Shown piece after piece: positions 47,770 to 63,752 of a stretch of 64,000 bases of DNA. This DNA is from Mycolicibacter kumamotonensis (GTDB lineage: Bacteria > Actinomycetota > Actinomycetes > Mycobacteriales > Mycobacteriaceae). How positions within the stretch are numbered: position 1 is the first letter of the stretch; each line of letters begins with the position of its first letter. The DNA lies in contig NZ_MVHU01000017.1 in the NCBI RefSeq assembly GCF_002086285.1, positions 1 to 64,000 on the forward strand. The letters are read 5' to 3'. A program made the position numbers and the translations under genes. The notes under the pieces were generated by a model. The model had not been told where the DNA came from. It saw only the letters and a program-made list of their open reading frames with translations, and did no database searches.

Positions 47770-48449
47770 CGCACGTGTTGATCGTTGAGGATGAGGAGTC
47801 GCTGGCGGACCCGCTGGCGTTCCTGCTGCGCAAGGAGGGTTTCGAGGCGACCGTGGTGACCGACGGGCCCTCGGCTCTGGCCGAGTTCGACCGGGCCGGC
47901 GCCGACATCGTGCTGCTGGATCTGATGCTTCCGGGGATGTCGGGCACCGATGTCTGCAAGCAGCTGCGGGCCCGCTCGAGCGTGCCGGTGATTATGGTCA
48001 CTGCCCGCGACAGCGAGATCGACAAGGTCGTCGGCCTGGAATTGGGTGCCGACGACTACGTCACCAAGCCGTACTCGGCCCGCGAACTGATCGCCCGGAT
48101 CCGGGCGGTGTTGCGCCGCGGCGGCGACGACGAGGGCGGTGTCGGGGAGGGCGTACTGGAGTCCGGTCCGGTGCGCATGGACGTCGAGCGCCACGTGGTG
48201 CTGGTCAACGGCGAGCAGATCACCTTGCCTCTCAAGGAGTTCGATCTGCTCGAATACCTGATGCGCAACACCGGCCGGGTGCTCACCCGGGGCCAGCTGA
48301 TCGACCGGGTCTGGGGCGCGGATTACGTCGGCGACACCAAGACCCTGGATGTCCACGTCAAGCGACTGCGGTCCAAAATCGAGGCCGATCCGGCCAACCC
48401 GGTGCACCTGGTTACCGTGCGGGGCCTGGGCTACAAGCTGGAGGGCTGA
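47766..48449 (+). CDS. regX3: Response regulator RegX3
   Basis: A 227-residue OmpR/PhoB-type regulator, identical in length to Rv0491. The receiver has the acidic pair in LIVEDEESL, phospho-Asp52 in [13 protein letters not shown], and Thr and Lys in MVTARDSE and VTKPYSARE. The winged-helix domain follows ([40 protein letters not shown]). It controls phosphate-starvation genes and ESX-5 secretion in mycobacteria. There is no gap or MIRU repeat between senX3 and regX3. A lipopeptide-like biosynthetic operon starts 172 bases downstream on the same strand. Confidence 0.98.
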   Translation: MTHVLIVEDEESLADPLAFLLRKEGFEATVVTDGPSALAEFDRAGADIVLLDLMLPGMSGTDVCKQLRARSSVPVIMVTARDSEIDKVVGLELGADDYVTKPYSARELIARIRAVLRRGGDDEGGVGEGVLESGPVRMDVERHVVLVNGEQITLPLKEFDLLEYLMRNTGRVLTRGQLIDRVWGADYVGDTKTLDVHVKRLRSKIEADPANPVHLVTVRGLGYKLEG

Positions 48450-48532
48450 ACCCCAGGCGGCCGGGCTGATCTGTGACCTGACTTGCCCGGGGTGTCGGCG
48501 TCGCCGAAAATCACGGGATTGGCGTCCTGCTT

Positions 48533-48584
48533 CTTAATGTAGCCTTAATCAAGGTTGCCTACGGATTTCTAGGCCCAATATCTA
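48533..48584 (+). promoter_or_regulatory. Promoter region of the PKS-NRPS operon
   Basis: CTTAAT at 48533 and 48544 forms a direct repeat with an 11-base period, as used by OmpR-family regulators. TATCTA at 48579-48584 could be the -10. The 172-bp gap is clearly more AT-rich than its surroundings. No GTGAAC-type RegX3 box is seen in it. Confidence 0.5.
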
Positions 48585-48621
48585 AAACCAATCTTCGTTA
48601 GCCATACGGGAGACGCGATTG

Positions 48622-55716
<7,095 letters not shown>

Positions 55717-55719
55717 CCC

Positions 55720-58700
55720 ATGACGGACCGACCCGAGGCGCCCATCGACATCTCCAGCCTGTCACCGGAGAAGAAGCGCGAACTGCTGGCTCAATTGCTG
55801 ATGGCCAAGGCGCAGAACGCGGCTTCCGAACACGAGCTGTCCTACGGGCAGCGGTCGATGTGGTTCGTGCACCGGCTCGCTCCCGACAGCGCCGCCTACT
55901 CCGTTGCCTACGCGGGACGCATCCGTGGCCGCCTCGACGTGCCCGCCCTGGAGCGGGCCGCCCAGGCCCTGGTGGACCGGCACCCGATGCTGCGGACCAC
56001 CTACACCGAGCGGGACGGCCAGCCGGTGGCGCTGGTCCACCCGCACTGGCCGGTGCGGATCGCGATCCATCGCATCGGCGCGGACGCGGCCGAACTCGAA
56101 CAGTGGGTCCAGACCGAGACCGACCGGCCGTTCGATCTGCGCACCGGTCCGGTGCTGCGCCTGACCCTGCTGCAGCGCGAGCTCGGTGGCCAGGAAACCG
56201 ACCACGTGCTGCTGCTGACCGTGCACCACATCGCGGTGGACTTCTGGTCCATCGACATCATCCTCGACGAGCTGCGCGCGCTCTACGCCGCCGAACACGG
56301 CGCCGGCCCCGCCACGCCGCCGGGAGCGCCTCCCGACCGCTACGTCGACTACGCCGCGCAACAGACCCGGATGCTGGCCGGGCCCGACGGTGAGAAGTTG
56401 TGGGAGTACTGGCGCGAGACGCTGCGCGGTGAGCTGCCGACCCTGGCACTGCCCACCGACCGGCCGCGGCCGGCGGTGCAGACCTACGGCGGTGCGCTGC
56501 ACCGGTTCAGCATCGACGCCCAGGTGACCGCCGGGCTCAAGCAGCTGGGTCGGGCCGTCGGCGCGACGCCGTATATGACCCTGCTGGCCGCCTATGCGGT
56601 GCTGCTGCACCGCTACAGCGGTCAGGACGACCTGGTCATCGGGTCGCCGTTCGCCTGCCGCGACCGGGCCGGCCTGATGGGCATGGTCGGCTACGTCACC
56701 AACCCGCTGCCGCTGCGCGTGGACGTGAGCGAGGATCCGAGTTTCGTTGCGCTGCTCGGCCAGGTCAAAGACACCGTGCTGGGCGCCATCGCGCACCAGG
56801 AGTACCCGCTGCCGCTGCTCGTCGAGCGACTGCGGCCGGTCCGCGACGCCGGACGCACCCCGGTGTTCCAGGTGTCCTTCGCTTGGCAACAGGTGCGGTT
56901 GTTCGACGACGGCGCCGCCGGCGAGGGTGTGCTGCCCCTGGAGACCCTGCACATCGGCCAGGGCGGTTCACCGTTCGACATCACCATGCAGGTCGGCGAG
57001 CAGGACGACCGGCTGGAGGTCGCGCTGCAGTACAACACCGACCTGTTCGACGCCGCCACCATGGAGGCGATGGCGCAGCGCTTCAGCTTGCTGCTGGCCG
57101 GGTTGGTTCAGCCCGGGGCCGCCGACGCCCCGGTGTCGCGGTTGCCGTTGCTCACCGACGATGAGCGCGCAAAGCTGCAGTCCTGGAACCAGACCCGGGT
57201 CGACTACCCGGATGCCACGGCCGGCCTGCACGAGATGGTCGCCGCCGCCGCGGCACGCACGCCCGACGCGGTCGCGGTGAGCTACGACGGCCGGGAGCTG
57301 AGCTACCGCGAACTCGACCGGCGGGCCAACGGGCTGGCCCACCGGCTGCAGCAGCTCGGTGTCGGTGCCGGCGCCGGCCCCGCCGTGGTGCCGGTGCTGC
57401 TGGAACGCTCCGAAGACCTGGTGATCGCCCTGCTCGGCGTGCTCAAGGCCGGCGGTGCCTTCCTGCCGCTGGACCCCGCCCAGCCCACCGGGCGGATGGA
57501 GGCGATGCTGGCCGACGTGCCGGACGCACCGGTCTGCATCACTCACCGGGAGCATCTCGCCCACGTGCCAACGGATTTCACCGGTGCCCGGCTCTGCCTG
57601 GACCAGCCCTGGACGGCACCGGCCGAGCAGGAATCTGCTCCCGACGTGGCCTCCGCCGAACTGGCGTATCTGATGTACACCTCCGGTTCCACCGGTGCCC
57701 CCAAGGGGGCGCTGAACAGCCATGCCGGCATCCGCAATCGGCTGCTGTGGATGCAGGACGCCTATCCGCTGACCGCCGAGGACCGGGTACTGCACAAGAC
57801 CCCGATCAACTTCGACCCGTTCGTCTGGGAGATCTTCTGGCCGTTGATCGTTGGCGCCCGGGTGGTGATCGCCAAACCGGAGGGCCACAAGGACGCTGGC
57901 TACCTGGCCCGGACCATCGTCGAAGAGCAGGTCACCACAATGCATTTCGTGCCGTCGATGCTGCGCCGTTTCCTGGCGGAGCCCCAGGCGGCGTCCTGTA
58001 CCGGGCTGCGCCGGGTGTTCTGCAGCGGAGAGGCGCTGACCGCCGACTTGCGCGATGCGTTCTTCGCCGCGCTCCCCGCAGAGCTGTACAACCTGTACGG
58101 CCCTACCGAAGCCGCCATCGACGTCACCCACTTCCATTGTGTGCGTGGGGATTCCCGCCCCGTGATCCCGATCGGGCGGCCGATCGCCAACATCGCGATC
58201 CACCTGCTCGACACCGCCGGAAATCCGGTTCCGGTCGGGGTGCCCGGTGAACTGTGCATCGGCGGCGTCGGCGTGGCTCGCGGCTACCTGAACCGGCCGG
58301 AAGCCACCGCCGCAGCATTCGGCGACGACCCGTTCAGCTCTGAGCCTGGCGCCCTGCTCTACCGCACCGGCGACCTGGCCCGGTATCTGCCCGACGGCAA
58401 CATCGAGTACCTGGGCCGCCGCGACGACCAGGTCAAGATCAACGGTTTCCGGATCGAGCTCGGTGAGGTGGAGGCCGCGCTGGCCAAGCACCCCGGTATC
58501 GCCGAATGTGCTGTGGTGGCACGCAAAGACGCCTCGGGTACTACCCAGCTGATCGCCCACCTCGTGCCGGTCGCGGCGGCGCCGGGCACCGCGGAGCTGC
58601 GGCGCTTCCTGCTGAACCTGCTGCCGGCGGCCATGGTGCCCGCGCTGTTCCGCACCACCGACCTGCTCCCGTTGTCGCCCAGCGGCAAGGTGGACCGCCG

Positions 58701-61092
58701 TGCGCTGCTGGCCATCGACGAGGATCTCGATGCGGTGCCGACGGAATTCGTCGCACCGCGCAACCGCACCGAAGAGGCGCTGGCGAAGATCTGGCGCGAG
58801 GTGCTCGACACCGACCGCGTGGGCGTCACCGACGACTTCTTCGCACTCGGCGGGGCCTCCACCCAGGCCCTGGAGGTCGCGGTGCGGGTGGGTGAGCTCG
58901 GCATGGAGCTGCGCCCGGAGTCGATGTTCGTCTACGGCACCATTGCCGAGCTGGCCGAAGAGTTCGGCCCGATCGGCGAGGACACCGCCGCCGAGCCCGC
59001 GACCGCCCCGGTCGCTGCGGAGATGCCCACCACGCCGAAACCCGTTGCGGCGCCGGTGATCAAACCCGCCCAGACCGGCCCGGCGCGCAACGTCGTGATC
59101 GAAAGCCTCGGCGTGTACCTGCCGCCCCGGGCGGTCTCCACGGAACAGGTGCTGGCCGACTGCGTCAACGAGGTGCGGATCCCGCTGGAGCGGCTCACCG
59201 GCATCAAGAACCGGCGGATGGCCGGAGTCGACGAGTTCTCGATCGACTTGGGGCGCAAGGCGATCCGCGACTGCCTGTCCCGGTCAAGCTACGCCCCCGA
59301 AGAGATCGACCTGGTCATCGCCTGCAACATCTCCCGCTGCGACGGCCCGGAGCACATGTTCACCTTCGAGCCCAGCACCGCCTCCCAGTTGCGTGATCAG
59401 CTGGGGCTGACCCACGCGGTCTGCTTCGACATCAACAACGCCTGCGCGGGCATGTTCACCGGCATCAGTGTGGCCCAGGACTTCCTCAAGACCCAGCTGG
59501 TGCGCAACGCGCTGGTGGTCAGCGGTGAGTACATCAGCCACATCACCGGAACCGCGCAGCAGGAGATCGACGGGCCGATGGACCCGCGGCTGGCCTGCCT
59601 GACCGTCGGCGACGCCGGCGCGGCGGTGGTGCTCGAACTCGGAGCCGGCGATCGCGTCGGTTTCCACGACCTCGACCTGGCCACCTACAGCGAATTCGCC
59701 AAGTTGTGCATCGCCAAGGCCACCGAGGGCCCCCACGGCGGCGCCATCATGGTCACCGATTCGGTCACCCAGACCGCGATCGCGGTGAAGCACTCGGTGC
59801 CCTACGTCGCCGCGGTGATGCAGCGGCACGGCTGGCGGCCCGAGACGGCCGATCAGTTGCTGATGCACCAGACCTCCGAAGCGTCGATCAACGACGCCAT
59901 CCTGACCATCAACCGGGTCTTCGGGGCGGGCGCGGCCAGCCGCGCCAACACCATCTGCAACCTGGCCGAGCGCGGTAACACTGCCACCACAACGCATTTC
60001 GTCGCGCTATACGACTATATCAATGCGGGCCGGATCAACTCCGGCGACAACGTGGTGCTGTCGATCACCGGATCCGGACAGACCATCGGCACCGGGCTGT
60101 ACACCTTCGACGACCTGCCCGACCGGATGCGACGTGCCACCAAGGGCCAGTCCGCCCGTGCGGCCCGGTCCACAAACGGCCGCCGGGAGCTGCCGGCGAC
60201 GCCACGGGTGCGTATCGAGGGGATCGGCACCGCCGCGGCCGGTCAGGGCCGGCCGAGCTCCATCGCGTTCGCGGTGGATGCGGCCAGGGCCTGCCTTGAG
60301 GACAGCGGTGTGGACGCCTCCCAGGTCGGCCTGATGATCCACGCCGGCATCTACCGCGACGACTTCCTGTCCGAGCCGGCGGTCGCCACCCTGGTGGCCG
60401 GCGAGGTCGGCATCAACGCCGAGCCGGAGTCCGCGGATGCACCCAAGACCTTCGCCTTCGACATCCTCAACGGGGCAGTCGGTTTCCTCAACGGCTGTCA
60501 TGTCGCCGCCGGCATGATCGGCGCCGGCCGGACCGGTCACGCCATGGTGCTGGCTTCGGAGGTGGAGAACAACACCGTCGAGAGCGGCTACCCGCGCAGG
60601 GGCGTCCAGGAGACCGGGTCGGCGATCATGCTGAGCCCCAGCAGCGGCCCGGAGGGCTTCGGCCGGTTCGTCTTCGAACACCATCCGGAGTACCGCCAGG
60701 CGCTGGCCACCCACACCCAGGAGCGCGACGGCCGGACCTGGCTGCGGGTGGACCGCGACCCCAACCTGTCGGCGATCTACGTGAGCTGCCTGCCGGCCGC
60801 GGTCAAACAGCTGCTGAGTCTGGAGGCCCTGGATCCCGGGGACATCGCGCTGGTGTTGCCGCCGTATCTGCCCGGTGCGGCCCTCGACGACCTTGCCGCG
60901 CGGATCGGGGTGGACCGCTCGCGGTTCGTCGACCTGGAGGCGCAGGGCCAGACCACGGACCCGTTCACCTCGACCTTGCCCTATCAGATCCTCGACGCTC
61001 GGCGGCGCGGTCTGGTCAAGCCGGGCGACGTGGCGCTGATCATGGCCGTCGGTTCCGGCGTCGAGGTCGGCTGCACCACCTACCGGTTCTGA
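55720..61092 (+). CDS. NRPS module (C-A-PCP) fused to tandem ketoacyl synthase III domains
   Basis: A 1790-residue protein starting 3 bases after the PKS. Residues 10-30 (SSLSPEKKRELLAQLLMAKA) are a docking helix. The C domain has intact HHIAVD at 169-174. The A domain (about 505-1000) has YTSGSTGAPKGA and the pocket residues D, P, W, H, F, S, L, I, D, K, one change from the serine code. PCP has Ser1047 in LGGAST. Residues 1124-1480 are a KASIII with Cys1242 (NNACAGM), His1383 (LMHQ) and Asn1420 (RGNT). Residues 1496-1790 are a second KASIII in which these are Ala1586, Leu1713/Pro1714 and Gln1744, so it is inactive as a synthase. There is no thioesterase. The KASIII pair may release or condense the acyl-seryl chain, as in PqsBC-type active/inactive pairs; that is inference. 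Confidence 0.92.
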   Translation: MTDRPEAPIDISSLSPEKKRELLAQLLMAKAQNAASEHELSYGQRSMWFVHRLAPDSAAYSVAYAGRIRGRLDVPALERAAQALVDRHPMLRTTYTERDGQPVALVHPHWPVRIAIHRIGADAAELEQWVQTETDRPFDLRTGPVLRLTLLQRELGGQETDHVLLLTVHHIAVDFWSIDIILDELRALYAAEHGAGPATPPGAPPDRYVDYAAQQTRMLAGPDGEKLWEYWRETLRGELPTLALPTDRPRPAVQTYGGALHRFSIDAQVTAGLKQLGRAVGATPYMTLLAAYAVLLHRYSGQDDLVIGSPFACRDRAGLMGMVGYVTNPLPLRVDVSEDPSFVALLGQVKDTVLGAIAHQEYPLPLLVERLRPVRDAGRTPVFQVSFAWQQVRLFDDGAAGEGVLPLETLHIGQGGSPFDITMQVGEQDDRLEVALQYNTDLFDAATMEAMAQRFSLLLAGLVQPGAADAPVSRLPLLTDDERAKLQSWNQTRVDYPDATAGLHEMVAAAAARTPDAVAVSYDGRELSYRELDRRANGLAHRLQQLGVGAGAGPAVVPVLLERSEDLVIALLGVLKAGGAFLPLDPAQPTGRMEAMLADVPDAPVCITHREHLAHVPTDFTGARLCLDQPWTAPAEQESAPDVASAELAYLMYTSGSTGAPKGALNSHAGIRNRLLWMQDAYPLTAEDRVLHKTPINFDPFVWEIFWPLIVGARVVIAKPEGHKDAGYLARTIVEEQVTTMHFVPSMLRRFLAEPQAASCTGLRRVFCSGEALTADLRDAFFAALPAELYNLYGPTEAAIDVTHFHCVRGDSRPVIPIGRPIANIAIHLLDTAGNPVPVGVPGELCIGGVGVARGYLNRPEATAAAFGDDPFSSEPGALLYRTGDLARYLPDGNIEYLGRRDDQVKINGFRIELGEVEAALAKHPGIAECAVVARKDASGTTQLIAHLVPVAAAPGTAELRRFLLNLLPAAMVPALFRTTDLLPLSPSGKVDRRALLAIDEDLDAVPTEFVAPRNRTEEALAKIWREVLDTDRVGVTDDFFALGGASTQALEVAVRVGELGMELRPESMFVYGTIAELAEEFGPIGEDTAAEPATAPVAAEMPTTPKPVAAPVIKPAQTGPARNVVIESLGVYLPPRAVSTEQVLADCVNEVRIPLERLTGIKNRRMAGVDEFSIDLGRKAIRDCLSRSSYAPEEIDLVIACNISRCDGPEHMFTFEPSTASQLRDQLGLTHAVCFDINNACAGMFTGISVAQDFLKTQLVRNALVVSGEYISHITGTAQQEIDGPMDPRLACLTVGDAGAAVVLELGAGDRVGFHDLDLATYSEFAKLCIAKATEGPHGGAIMVTDSVTQTAIAVKHSVPYVAAVMQRHGWRPETADQLLMHQTSEASINDAILTINRVFGAGAASRANTICNLAERGNTATTTHFVALYDYINAGRINSGDNVVLSITGSGQTIGTGLYTFDDLPDRMRRATKGQSARAARSTNGRRELPATPRVRIEGIGTAAAGQGRPSSIAFAVDAARACLEDSGVDASQVGLMIHAGIYRDDFLSEPAVATLVAGEVGINAEPESADAPKTFAFDILNGAVGFLNGCHVAAGMIGAGRTGHAMVLASEVENNTVESGYPRRGVQETGSAIMLSPSSGPEGFGRFVFEHHPEYRQALATHTQERDGRTWLRVDRDPNLSAIYVSCLPAAVKQLLSLEALDPGDIALVLPPYLPGAALDDLAARIGVDRSRFVDLEAQGQTTDPFTSTLPYQILDARRRGLVKPGDVALIMAVGSGVEVGCTTYRF

Positions 61093-61096
61093 CCCC

Positions 61097-62089
61097 GTGC
61101 GGGCATTCGTCACCGGGGGAACCGGATTCGTCGGCTCGAACCTGGTGGCCGCATTGCTCGATCGCGGTATTCAAGTGCGGGTGTTGCGGCGCTCGACGTC
61201 GCCGATGGCAGCCCTCGAAGGGCTGGACTGCGAAACCCGGGTCGGTGACGTACTCGATGGTGTCGACGCGCTGGCCGAGGCGATGGCGGACTGTGACTGG
61301 GTGTTCCACACCGCGGCGATCTCGGACTACTGGCGGTACCGCACCCAGACCCGGTTGTACCGCACCAACGTCGACGGCACCCGCGACATGGCCGCTGCCG
61401 CCCGGCAGGCCGGGGTGAAACGTTTCGTCTACACCAGTTCGCTTGCCGCCCTGGGCGTTCCCGCGCGGGGCCAGCTGCTGGTGGAGACCGACGAGTTCAA
61501 CATCCGCCCCCGGAAATTCCCCTACGGGCACAGCAAGCATCTCGCCGAGGCCGAACTGCGCAAGGAAGTGGCGGCGGGTTTGCCCGCGGTGATCGTCAAC
61601 CCGTCGGTGGTGATCGGTCCCCGCGACGTCAACCGCATCGCCAGCGCGATGCTCGTCGAAGCGCAGCGCGGCCGGCTGTGGTTCGCCGCTCCGGGTGGCA
61701 CCAACTTCGTGTCGGTCGACGACGTGGTGGCAGGCCACATCGCGGCCGCTGAACGGGGACGGGTCGGCGAACGCTACATTCTGGGCGGTGAGAACCTGTC
61801 GTTCCGTGCGGTGTTCACGGCCGCGAACGAGCTCTTCGACCGGGGCGCTCCGTCGGTTGCGTTGCCCCGCTGGGTAATTCCAGTGGCTGCGGCAGGCGTG
61901 AGTGCCGCTCGGACTGTCGTGGGCCCGCGGTTGCCGATCGATGCCCGCCAGATGCGCCTGTCGCTGGCCGAGATCTACGCCGATCCGGGCAAGTCCCACA
62001 ACGAATTGGGGGTGCCGTTCACACCGTTTCGCACCGCGCTGCGCAGCGGCTACGAGTGGTATCGCGACAACGGCTACCTGGACGGGTAA
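61097..62089 (+). CDS. NAD(P)-dependent epimerase/dehydratase-family reductase (OleD-like)
   Basis: A 330-residue extended SDR from GTG 61097, 4 bases after the NRPS stop, so part of the operon. The cofactor motif is TGGTGFVGSNLVAALLDRG, and the catalytic YGHSK Tyr/Lys and Ser in YTSSLAALG are present. NPSVVIGPRDVNR and FVSVDDVVAGHIAAAERG are typical of the dihydroflavonol reductase/3-beta-HSD group. That group includes OleD, which reduces the beta-keto product of the KASIII enzyme OleA. Next to a KASIII fusion, a beta-keto reductase role on the released chain is the simplest reading. Confidence 0.88.
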   Translation: MRAFVTGGTGFVGSNLVAALLDRGIQVRVLRRSTSPMAALEGLDCETRVGDVLDGVDALAEAMADCDWVFHTAAISDYWRYRTQTRLYRTNVDGTRDMAAAARQAGVKRFVYTSSLAALGVPARGQLLVETDEFNIRPRKFPYGHSKHLAEAELRKEVAAGLPAVIVNPSVVIGPRDVNRIASAMLVEAQRGRLWFAAPGGTNFVSVDDVVAGHIAAAERGRVGERYILGGENLSFRAVFTAANELFDRGAPSVALPRWVIPVAAAGVSAARTVVGPRLPIDARQMRLSLAEIYADPGKSHNELGVPFTPFRTALRSGYEWYRDNGYLDG

Positions 62090-62117
62090 CCTGACGGGCT
62101 TTTAGCGACAGCGGGTG

Positions 62118-63585
62118 TCAGCCTGCCTGTTTCCACTCGTCCTCGGGGAGAGGGTCGTCGTCGCCGTCTGCATGAGGCCGCCGGTGGTAGTCGAGGACGG
62201 CCTCGATGAAGTGGAACGGGTTGGTGCGTGGTTGGCCGTGGTCGAGCTTGGGTGGCGGGATCCATTCGACCCGGCCGGTGTCGCCGAGTCTGGTCAACCA
62301 GCCCTGTTCGCTGGCCATCCGGTTGTCCGGCGCGCACGCCAACGCGAGTTCGTCGACATCGGTCTGTCCGTTTGTGGCCCAGTCGTTTTCGAGGTGGTGG
62401 GCCTGGGACAGATACCCCGAGACCGTACATCCTGGGCGGGTGCAGCCGCGGTCGCGTGCATGCAGCACGATGCGCTGATCTCCTGAGGCGAGGCGTTTGC
62501 TGCGGCCCAGCCACAAGGCCCGGCCCCTTCCCGTCGAAGATGCTCAGGTAGTGGTAGGCGTGGGAAGCCATGCGCAGCAGATCACCCATGGGCAGCAGGC
62601 TGCCACCGGCGGTGTGTGCCTTGCCGGTGATCGGGGATTCGGTCCGCGGCGTATGCCCGGTCGCGGCCTGCAGCTCGGCCAGGGTGGTCGAGACGATCAC
62701 GGACACCGGCAACCCGTTGAGTCGGCCCAGATCCCCACAGGCCAGGGTGGCGCGTAGGGCGGCGAGCAGGGCATCGTGTTGGCGCTGATCGCGGGTGCGG
62801 TGGTCGTGCTGGATCTGGTCCTGGCTGGGTGTGCCGGAGACGCAGGGTTGCTCGTCGGCGGAGTTGCACATCCCCGGGGCGGCCAGTTTGGCCAGCATCG
62901 GCTCGAGGGTGGCCCGCAATTCCGGGCTGATCTTGCCGGACAGGCTGCTCAATCCGTCGGCTCGTTGCGGCCCCAGCCGTAGCCCGCGCTGGGCGTGACG
63001 TCGGCGGTCGTCGGGCTCGTCGCCGTCTTGATCCAGAACGGCGATCAGGTGCACCGCCAACCGCCCGAAGGTCTCGGGGGCGAACAGCGTCGCCAGTTCC
63101 GCCAGGTCACGCTCGGCGCGCTCCCGATCCTTCACATCGATCGTGGTGGGGATCTTCTCCATCGCCTTGCGGGCGATCGCCATCTGCTCGGGCCCTATCT
63201 GTCCGGCTGCCTGCGCGGCAGCCAGGCTGGGCAGCACCGGGTCGAGCGGCTCACCGCTCATGGCGGTGCGCGGACCCAGGTCGGCGGCCTCGGCGATCCG
63301 CCGGCGGGCTTCTGCCGCGCTGATCCGCAACCGCTCACTCAGCGCCTTGGCCAGCGAACACCCGGCCAACACCTCGCTATGGCCCTCGGCCACGAAGCGG
63401 GCCACGATCCGATGATCGATCGCGGGTGCCTGCCACGCCAACACCTCCCGGCGGGCCAGTACCTCCACCAGTTCCTCGGGGCTCAGCGCATCAAACGAAC
63501 ACTGCGCCAACTGGGCATTGATCGCTTCCTGCGCAGCCAGACACCCCAGAATGGTGTCCCGATCGGCGAGCGCATCCCTACCCAT
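62118..63585 (-). pseudogene. 13E12/DUF222-HNH family protein, frameshifted
   Basis: The first part, from ATG 63585 (MGRDALADRDTILGCLAAQE), is a DUF222 domain: LRISAAEARRRIAEAADLG and LAAAQAAGQIGPEQMAIARKAMEKIP. It runs in one frame to about 62524. The C-terminal HNH nuclease (RDRGCTRPGCTVSGYLSQAHHL and the following DELALACAPDN) is in another frame and ends at 62118. One extra base in a run of four C at 62524-62527 explains the break; removing it restores IFDGKGRALWLGRSKR. The family is a dispersed mycobacterial repeat family, often linked to mobile or phage DNA. It is either a true pseudogene or a sequencing error. Confidence 0.85.
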
Positions 63586-63752
63586 ACATCGAACATTAGT
63601 GCGACTCTCCGACAGGAAATCCCCGGTCCGACCCGCCCGGAGTAAGGAACCGGTGAGAAATTCGGGTCTGTCCGGGTCCGGGCTCCCCATCGGCGATCGA
63701 AGGTCGCTCCGATAGTGTCGATCCACTGGCACGTCACCGGAAGGGAGACACC

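Noticed and set aside
55720..61092. Assembly chimera joining an NRPS to separate KASIII genes
   Set aside because: The frame is open for 1790 codons with normal Pro/Ala linkers between domains and no homopolymer or composition break.
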